Positions 1 to 4,688 of a stretch of 5,801 nucleotides of DNA are shown here, in pieces (within the stretch, counting starts at the first letter, position 1; each line of letters opens with the position of its first letter). The stretch is taken from contig CANJWU010000077.1 in the NCBI GenBank assembly GCA_947478655.1, positions 1 through 5,801 on the forward strand. The letters run 5' to 3'. A program made the translations under genes and the position numbers. The notes below the pieces were generated by a model. It saw only the letters and a list, made by a program, of their open reading frames with translations. It was not told the DNA's origin and ran no database searches. The DNA is from Sphingobacteriales bacterium (lineage in GTDB: Bacteria > Bacteroidota > Bacteroidia > Sphingobacteriales > Sphingobacteriaceae).

Positions 1-134
1 CGAGTGGCATTTTCCATTCTATTCATCAAGAATTTATCTATTCTTAATAACGATTGTCCCTTATCGACCACTAACCTAAAGTGCTCAAATAGATCTTGTT
101 CTTCCCCTTCGTTTAATAGTTCATCTTGAATCAT
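1..134 (-). CDS. rluD: RluA/RluD-family 23S rRNA pseudouridine synthase, N-terminal fragment
   Basis: Only the first 44 codons lie in the window; the gene continues past base 1. The minus strand from the ATG at 134 begins MIQDELLNEGEEQDLFEHF, then a segment reading VVDKGQSLLRIDKFLMNRM, then ENATR. The stretch from about residue 27 on (GQSLLRIDKFL) is the start of an S4 RNA-binding domain as found at the front of RluC/RluD-type enzymes, and the acidic lead followed by an LFEHFR-like block is typical of the Bacteroidota version. These enzymes convert uridines of large-subunit rRNA to pseudouridine in the cytoplasm. The catalytic domain with its Asp is outside the window, so the assignment to RluD rather than another S4-containing RluA paralogue rests on resemblance of the N-terminus only. 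The gene is divergent from the DUF6588 gene. Confidence 0.78.
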   Translation of the reverse strand, partial: MIQDELLNEGEEQDLFEHFRLVVDKGQSLLRIDKFLMNRMENAT

Positions 135-138
135 TTGG

Positions 139-146
139 CAAATATA
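139..146 (-). promoter_or_regulatory. Candidate Bacteroidota -7 element for rluD
   Basis: On the minus strand TATATTTG matches the Bacteroidota sigma-ABfr -7 consensus TAnnTTTG at every fixed position. It ends 4 bases before the rluD ATG, so transcription would begin at or within a base or two of the start codon. I see no good TTG -33 element at the usual distance (only TTTC near 163-166), and such 8-mers are not rare in AT-rich DNA, so this is tentative. Confidence 0.35.
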
Positions 147-225
147 ATTAATCTAATTGGTCGAAACTCTATGTTTTAATGGCTATTCCTTTAAAATTGA
201 AAAAAATGTCTCAGACTAAAAAAAA

Positions 226-267
226 ATGAATAAATTTAAAGCAACAATTAATCGTAACCTCAAATGA
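226..267 (+). other. 13-codon upstream ORF overlapping the DUF6588 start
   Basis: An ATG at 226, after a run of nine A, opens a 13-codon frame reading MNKFKATINRNLK. Its TGA at 265-267 overlaps the ATG of the next gene (264-266) as ATGA. That arrangement is typical of translational coupling, and an A-rich lead is what Bacteroidota starts often show, whereas the 264 start has no Shine-Dalgarno sequence. The peptide has no recognisable family and no run of one amino acid that would suggest attenuation. A chance ORF of this length is quite likely, so this is a candidate only. Confidence 0.2.
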
Positions 268-1373
268 AAAATAGCACCTTTCTTAAAACACTTTGCTTAG
301 GCTTTACAAGCCTATTGAGCTTAACAGAAGCGCATGCACAAGAAAACATTACTACCTTAATAAAAGCTGGCGCTGCCGATGCAAGTACGCTTACGGCCGC
401 TTATATAGGCCCAATAGCTAAAGGTTTTGGCGCAGGCATGAATGGTGGTTGGTATCATACCGCAAAACCACATGGACTTGCCAGATTTGATGTTACCTTA
501 AGTATCAATGCGGCAAACATTCCAGATGCAGATAAAGATTTTGATGCTAGTAAATTGGTTTTACAGAATTTAACACTTGCAAATAATGCAAATAATGTTG
601 CACAAACTTTTGCGGGTATCTCAAGTATAGGAAGTAATAATGCCGTTTTTCAAGTAAATGGTACCAGTCCTTTTACCAATACCGATACCGTTTTTAGTTC
701 TTTTGGCGCTCCCGCCGGATATAAAATAAATAATTGTTATGCTCCAACGGTTCAATTGGCTGTTGGCTTGTTAAAAAATACCGAATTAATGATCCGATAT
801 TGTCCAACCAATAATGTTGCAAATTATGGCAAAATAGGTTTAGTTGGTTTAGGCATTAAACACAGCTTAAAACAATGGATTCCCATTGTCAATAAATTAC
901 CTTTTGATTTATCGGCTTATGCAGGATTTACCAGATTAAATATTTCAAGCAATTTATCTTTGCTACCCGATGCCTTCACCAATATGAAAACAGGTAAGAG
1001 TAGTTCATTCGATAACCAAGTTTTTGCTTTGACAACCACTGCCCAAACCTATGGTGTAATTTTATCTAAGAAAGTATTAATGGTTACCGTTTATGCTGGT
1101 TTAAATTACCAAGCAAGTTCCACTACCATTGAATTAAATGGCGATTATCCATTAACCTCATTTGAAGACAGATTAACTGATGTGAATTATGGTAAAAAGG
1201 TTATTGATGTATTAACAAATCCAGTTAATATCAATGTAGACGGCCCCAATGGTGCAACTGCAACGGTTGGTGGTCGTTTTAAATTTTTATTCTTAACCGT
1301 TAATGCGAGTAAAACATTTGGTGAATATCCACTTACTTCTGTAGGTTTAGGTTTTAATTTGGATTTGAAATAA
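264..1373 (+). CDS. DUF6588-like exported protein, probable outer-membrane beta-barrel
   Basis: This 369-residue protein has unknown function. It starts with a clear Sec signal peptide: basic MKNSTFLK, a hydrophobic core at about residues 9-20, and a likely signal peptidase I site after AHA (25/26). There is no lipobox cysteine at the cleavage site, so it is not a lipoprotein. The mature start (about residues 29-80: AGAADASTLTAAYIGPIAKG, then GGWYHTAKPHGLARFDVT) and the middle block GLGIKHSLKQWIPIVNKLPF (about 195-214) resemble, from memory, the DUF6588 family of Bacteroidota. The rest alternates hydrophobic and polar residues with Gly and aromatic positions and ends in a strand-like segment (SVGLGFNLDLK), which fits a beta-barrel in the outer membrane. 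Cys158 and Cys180 are the only cysteines of the mature chain and could form a disulfide. The ATG at 264 is chosen because it gives the complete signal peptide. The PLP-enzyme gene begins 16 bases after its stop. Secretion is well supported; barrel topology and family name are less certain. Confidence 0.85.
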   Translation: MKNSTFLKTLCLGFTSLLSLTEAHAQENITTLIKAGAADASTLTAAYIGPIAKGFGAGMNGGWYHTAKPHGLARFDVTLSINAANIPDADKDFDASKLVLQNLTLANNANNVAQTFAGISSIGSNNAVFQVNGTSPFTNTDTVFSSFGAPAGYKINNCYAPTVQLAVGLLKNTELMIRYCPTNNVANYGKIGLVGLGIKHSLKQWIPIVNKLPFDLSAYAGFTRLNISSNLSLLPDAFTNMKTGKSSSFDNQVFALTTTAQTYGVILSKKVLMVTVYAGLNYQASSTTIELNGDYPLTSFEDRLTDVNYGKKVIDVLTNPVNINVDGPNGATATVGGRFKFLFLTVNASKTFGEYPLTSVGLGFNLDLK

Positions 1374-1382
1374 TCCAAATTA
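1355..1382 (+). other. Perfect 11-bp inverted repeat over the stop/start junction
   Basis: TAATTTGGATT (1355-1365) and AATCCAAATTA (1372-1382) are exact reverse complements around the 6-base loop TGAAAT. The hairpin contains the last codons and the TAA (1371-1373) of the DUF6588 gene and ends 7 bases before the ATG of the next gene. There is no T-run after the 3' arm (TTATTCA follows), and the stem has only two G-C pairs, so it is not a convincing Rho-independent terminator. It could stabilise the 3' end of the first message or limit ribosome access to the second start. Confidence 0.5.
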
Positions 1383-1389
1383 TTATTCA

Positions 1390-2265
1390 ATGAAAATAAA
1401 TTCACCTTTAGAACAAATACAGTTTGAAATACCCGATGGTATTGAGTTATATATAAAACGAGATGATTTAATTCATCCATATATTTCCGGAAATAAATGG
1501 CGGAAATTAAAATATTTGATTCAAACGGCGCAAGTACAAAACAAAAAAACGCTGGTTACTTTTGGAGGCGCTTATTCTAATCATTTATTAGCCACTGCCT
1601 GTGCTGCCGCGCTGAAAGGCTTTAAATCTGTAGGTTTTGTAAGAGGCGAAGAACTAGACGCAAGCAATCATACCTTATTTCTTTGCGAACAATTTGGCAT
1701 GAAAATGATTTTCGTTGACCGAATTTCCTACTTAAACAAAGCGGCATTATTCGAAAAATATTTTTCAAATAACAAGGATGCTTTTTTTATTGATGAAGGA
1801 GGCCGTTCGGATGAAGCCATTTTAGGTTGTTCCGAATTAATAGACGAATTACCTCAAACCTTCGACCACATAGTATTAGCAGCCGGAACAGGTAGTACCT
1901 TTTGCGGTATTTTAAATGGCTGTGCTAAACATCATTTAAATACAAAAGTACATGCTGTTGTTGTTCATAAAGACATTCAAGAAATTGTAGATTATACTAT
2001 TGCTAAAACAGCATATACTCATTATAGCATTCTAGAAGATTATCATTTTGGTGCCTATGCAAAAACCAACCCTGCATTAATCTCTTTTATGAAAAAATTT
2101 CAACAAGCAACAGGCATTTTATTGGATCCGGTTTATACGGCCAAAGCATTATTTGCAGTGTACGACCTTATTCAAAAGAGTGTTATTCAAGCTGGAGAAA
2201 AGGTCTTATTTATTCATACGGGTGGCTTAATTGGCAACCTTGGCATGAAAGACAAGCTACAATAA
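1390..2265 (+). CDS. PLP-dependent D-cysteine desulfhydrase/ACC deaminase family enzyme
   Basis: This 291-residue cytoplasmic enzyme belongs to fold-type II PLP enzymes, the group of D-cysteine desulfhydrase (D-cysteine to pyruvate, sulfide and ammonia) and 1-aminocyclopropane-1-carboxylate deaminase. Visible marks in order: IKRDDL (22-27); SGNKWRKLKYL (33-43), in which Lys36 sits where the family carries its PLP-binding lysine; FGGAYSNH (58-65), with Ser63 and Asn64 at the cofactor/substrate site; the phosphate-binding loop AAGTGSTFCG (164-173); LDPVYTAKA late in the chain; and IHTGG near the end. SNH rather than SNQ after the GAY motif, and HTGG, look more like D-cysteine desulfhydrases than true ACC deaminases, but substrate cannot be settled by reading. 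It is slightly shorter than the roughly 330-residue characterised members, as is common in Bacteroidota homologues. The start at 1390 leaves a complete first strand and follows the upstream stop by 16 bases, so co-transcription with the DUF6588 gene is likely. No Shine-Dalgarno sequence is visible. Confidence 0.88.
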   Translation: MKINSPLEQIQFEIPDGIELYIKRDDLIHPYISGNKWRKLKYLIQTAQVQNKKTLVTFGGAYSNHLLATACAAALKGFKSVGFVRGEELDASNHTLFLCEQFGMKMIFVDRISYLNKAALFEKYFSNNKDAFFIDEGGRSDEAILGCSELIDELPQTFDHIVLAAGTGSTFCGILNGCAKHHLNTKVHAVVVHKDIQEIVDYTIAKTAYTHYSILEDYHFGAYAKTNPALISFMKKFQQATGILLDPVYTAKALFAVYDLIQKSVIQAGEKVLFIHTGGLIGNLGMKDKLQ

Positions 2266-2272
2266 ACCCCTA

Positions 2273-2337
2273 TTTTTACTGATTAGATTGGCTAATGCAG
2301 AAGCAATATCTTTGATAATCTAACATTAAAGTAAAAA
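2273..2337. repeat. Interrupted dyad between the PLP-enzyme gene and lat
   Basis: Two nested pairs of exact inverted arms lie in the 109 bases between the PLP-enzyme stop and the longest possible reading of lat. TTTTTACT (2273-2280) pairs with AGTAAAAA (2330-2337), and TTAGATT (2283-2289) pairs with AATCTAA (2317-2323). They are separated by a 2-base bulge on the left, a 6-base bulge on the right, and a 27-base apical loop with a small TGC/GCA helix (2296-2305). The T-run is on the 5' arm and the A-run on the 3' arm, so this is not the layout of a Rho-independent terminator on either strand. It could be an RNA structure at the end of the upstream message or a DNA operator for lat. Confidence 0.4.
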
Positions 2338-2390
2338 GTACCAAATCTGACTTTATAATTTCAAAAGCGTAGAATTGAGCCTTTTATCAT

Positions 2391-2398
2391 TATTTTTG
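2391..2398 (+). promoter_or_regulatory. Candidate Bacteroidota -7 element for lat-hbd
   Basis: TATTTTTG matches the consensus TAnnTTTG at all fixed positions and lies 15 bases before the ATG at 2414, which would give a leader of roughly 10 bases. The nearest upstream TTG (2375-2377) is only 13 bases away, shorter than the usual 17-23, so the -33 partner is missing or poor. The element also argues for the 2414 start, because it would lie inside the coding region of the longer 2375 reading. Confidence 0.45.
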
Positions 2399-2413
2399 AA
2401 AAAAACATCAATT

Positions 2414-3745
2414 ATGAATAGCACAAAAATTAAGCCTTCAGATGTACAAGCCACATTGAGTAAACACATTTTAGCCGATGGTTACGATATGGTTTTTGAC
2501 ATGGAAAAAAGTAATGGCGTTTGGATGTACGACAGTAAAAACGACAAAAAATATTTAGACTTTTTTACTTGCTTTGCTTCTGTACCGCTTGGCTATAATC
2601 ATCCAAAAATGATTGGAGATGAGCAATTCAAAAAAGATTTGATGTTGGCTGCATTAACTAACCCATCTAATTCGGATATCTATACTACGCAATATGCACA
2701 CTTTGTGGAAACCTTTGGCAGAGTGGGTATTCCAAGCTATTTACCCAATGCTTTTTTTATTGCAGGTGGTTCATTAGCCATCGAAAATGCTTTAAAAGTG
2801 GCGATGGATTGGAAAGTACAAAAGAACTTTCAAAAAGGACATAAAGAAGAAAAAGGATTCAAAATTCTTCATTTCGAACAGGCATTTCATGGTCGCTCGG
2901 GTTATACTTTGAGTTTAACCAATACCTTACCAGATAAAACCAAATGGTTTGCAAAATTTGATTGGCCTAGGGTGAGCAATCCTAAAATTAAGTTTCCATT
3001 AACGCCCGAAAGCATTGCAGATGTTGAGCAAAGAGAAGCCATCAGCATTGCACAAATCAAACAAGCATTTCAAGATAACACAGACGAAATTTGTGCTATT
3101 ATCATAGAACCCATCCAATCAGAAGGTGGCGACAATCATTTCCGTCAAGAATTTTTAGAAAAATTAAGAGTTTTAGCAGACGAAAACGATTGCTTTTTAA
3201 TTTACGATGAAGTACAAACTGGTGTTGGACTATCGGGTAAGTTTTGGGCACACGAACATTTTGGCGCTAAAGCAAGACCAGATATTTTAGCCTTTGGTAA
3301 GAAAATGCAAGTTTGCGGAATTTTAGCCGGTAATAAAGTGGACGAAATAGAAACGAATGTATTCAAAGTTTCTTCTAGAATTAATTCTACTTGGGGCGGA
3401 AACCTAGTAGACATGGTACGTTCAGCTAAAGTAATGGAAATTATCGAAGAAGATCATTTATTAGCAAATGCAGCTTCAACAGGAGCTTACTTGCAAGATA
3501 GTTTGCATCAAATTGCGGCTAAATACGAAGTTGTTTCGAATGTAAGAGGTAAAGGATTAATTACCGCATTTGATTTTCCAAGTAAAGAAATGAGAGATAA
3601 TTTTGTAAATATTGGAATGGAAAACAATGTCATGTTTTTAGGCTGTGGTCACCAAACTATTCGTTTTAGACCTGCTTTGACCATGGAAAAACAACACATC
3701 GATCAAGGAATGGAAGTACTTGAAAAAATCATTTCAAAATTCTAA
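2414..3745 (+). CDS. lat: L-lysine 6-transaminase (lysine epsilon-aminotransferase)
   Basis: This 443-residue class III, fold-type I PLP aminotransferase moves the epsilon-amino group of L-lysine to 2-oxoglutarate, giving 2-aminoadipate 6-semialdehyde (which cyclises to piperideine-6-carboxylate) and glutamate. Landmarks: LADGYDMVFDMEKSNG (20-35) and FFTCFASVPLGYNHPKM (50-66), the typical LAT N-terminus; AGGSLAIENALK (117-128), cofactor phosphate region; FHGRSGYTLSLTNT (158-171); IIEPIQSEGGDNHF (230-243), with the two Glu equivalent to those that sort lysine and 2-oxoglutarate in the Mycobacterium enzyme; YDEVQTG (264-270), with the PLP-pyridine Asp265; FGKKMQVCG (294-302), with Lys296 matching the Mycobacterium PLP lysine as I recall it; and NSTWGGN (324-330), whose Thr binds PLP phosphate from the partner subunit. 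Length fits the family (about 440-450). I prefer ATG 2414 to a TTG start at 2375: family members begin here, and a promoter-like element lies between. It is followed 18 bases later by hbd. Confidence 0.93.
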   Translation: MNSTKIKPSDVQATLSKHILADGYDMVFDMEKSNGVWMYDSKNDKKYLDFFTCFASVPLGYNHPKMIGDEQFKKDLMLAALTNPSNSDIYTTQYAHFVETFGRVGIPSYLPNAFFIAGGSLAIENALKVAMDWKVQKNFQKGHKEEKGFKILHFEQAFHGRSGYTLSLTNTLPDKTKWFAKFDWPRVSNPKIKFPLTPESIADVEQREAISIAQIKQAFQDNTDEICAIIIEPIQSEGGDNHFRQEFLEKLRVLADENDCFLIYDEVQTGVGLSGKFWAHEHFGAKARPDILAFGKKMQVCGILAGNKVDEIETNVFKVSSRINSTWGGNLVDMVRSAKVMEIIEEDHLLANAASTGAYLQDSLHQIAAKYEVVSNVRGKGLITAFDFPSKEMRDNFVNIGMENNVMFLGCGHQTIRFRPALTMEKQHIDQGMEVLEKIISKF

Positions 3746-3763
3746 TATTGTAAGAAAAAATCA

Positions 3764-4654
3764 ATGAAAAATATTTCAGTAATAGGTTCGGGAACAATGG
3801 GTAATGGTATTGCCCATACATTTGCACAAAATGGATATGCAGTTGCTTTAATTGATATCAATCCAGAGGCATTGGCAAGAGCATTAGCCACCATTGCTAA
3901 AAACCTCGACCGTATGGTGAGCAAAGGAAGTATTAGCGAGGATATTAAAACGCAAACACTCGCAAACATTACTACTTATACTTCTTTGGCAGAAGGCGTT
4001 AAAAATGCCGATTTAATTATTGAAGCTGCCACAGAAAACCCCACTATTAAAAAGAAAATATTTGAAGATTTATCAGCATTAGCCGCGCCTCATGCCATAT
4101 TAGCAACCAATACTTCTTCTATTTCTATTACCGAAATTGCAGCCGTTACCACGCGTCCTGCATTAGTAATTGGTATGCATTTTATGAATCCGGTTCCTAT
4201 TATGAAATTGGTAGAAGTAATTAAAGGTTACCAAACTTCACAAGCAGTTTGCGATACCATTATGGAAATGTCTATTAAAATTGGTAAAACTCCCACACTA
4301 GTAAATGACTATCCAGGTTTTATTGCCAACCGTATTTTAATGCCCATGATCAACGAAGCCATCTATTCTTTATTTGAAGGCATTGCTGGTGTTGCAGAAA
4401 TTGATACCGTAATGAAATTAGGCATGTCTCATCCTATGGGTCCGCTTCAATTAGCCGATTTTATTGGTCTTGATGTTTGCTTAGCCATACTTAATGTATT
4501 ACATGATGGTTTTGGAAATCCAAAATATGCACCTTGTCCATTATTAGTAAAAATGGTTACCGCTGGCGATTTAGGCGTAAAATCTGGTAAAGGTTTTTAT
4601 GATTATGCAGCAGGAATGAAAGACGCAAAAGTAGCGGCTAATTTCTTGAAATAA
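3764..4654 (+). CDS. hbd: 3-hydroxybutyryl-CoA dehydrogenase
   Basis: This 296-residue cytoplasmic enzyme reversibly oxidises (S)-3-hydroxybutyryl-CoA to acetoacetyl-CoA. The N-terminal Rossmann domain opens with IGSGTMGNGIAHTFAQNGY (7-25), and Asp31 ends the second strand, which indicates NAD rather than NADP. The active-site set is complete: Ser118 in ATNTSSISI, His139 and Asn142 in GMHFMNPVPIMKLVEVI (137-153), Glu151 pairing with the His, and Asn189 in DYPGFIANRI (182-191). The C-terminal helical dimerisation domain follows, with SHPMGPLQLADFIGLDV and the closing GVKSGKGFYDY signature. Length is close to the usual 280-295, and it is a stand-alone enzyme without a fused enoyl-CoA hydratase. 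It follows lat by 18 bases with no promoter-like element between them, so the two are probably one transcript. Possible roles are lysine or fatty-acid breakdown, or short-chain acyl-CoA metabolism in general; the neighbour favours the first but does not prove it. Confidence 0.94.
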   Translation: MKNISVIGSGTMGNGIAHTFAQNGYAVALIDINPEALARALATIAKNLDRMVSKGSISEDIKTQTLANITTYTSLAEGVKNADLIIEAATENPTIKKKIFEDLSALAAPHAILATNTSSISITEIAAVTTRPALVIGMHFMNPVPIMKLVEVIKGYQTSQAVCDTIMEMSIKIGKTPTLVNDYPGFIANRILMPMINEAIYSLFEGIAGVAEIDTVMKLGMSHPMGPLQLADFIGLDVCLAILNVLHDGFGNPKYAPCPLLVKMVTAGDLGVKSGKGFYDYAAGMKDAKVAANFLK

Positions 4655-4688
4655 TTTTTAATTAGCATTTGTAAATTAGCGCCAGAAA

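Noticed and set aside
170..177. TATGTTTT as a -7 element for the DUF6588 gene
   Set aside because: One mismatch to TAnnTTTG, no TTG at suitable spacing, and about 86 bases from the start; too weak to annotate in AT-rich DNA.
231..238. TAAATTTA as a -7 element for the DUF6588 gene
   Set aside because: It lacks the final G, and the nearest TTG (197-199) is about 31 bases away, well outside normal spacing.
1187..1480. 97-codon minus-strand frame across the DUF6588/PLP-enzyme junction
   Set aside because: It lies opposite two well-supported plus-strand genes, has low-complexity composition and no family resemblance; it is a shadow frame.
3202..3414. 70-codon minus-strand frame inside lat
   Set aside because: It is opposite the conserved PLP-lysine region of lat, and its translation is Ser/Pro/Cys-rich without any recognisable domain.
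3742..3969. 75-codon minus-strand frame over the start of hbd
   Set aside because: It is antisense to the conserved Rossmann motif of hbd, with no start signal or family match.
4660..4680. AATTAGC direct repeat as an insertion-site duplication
   Set aside because: The 7-base copies are separated by only 7 bases with nothing inserted between; most likely chance.
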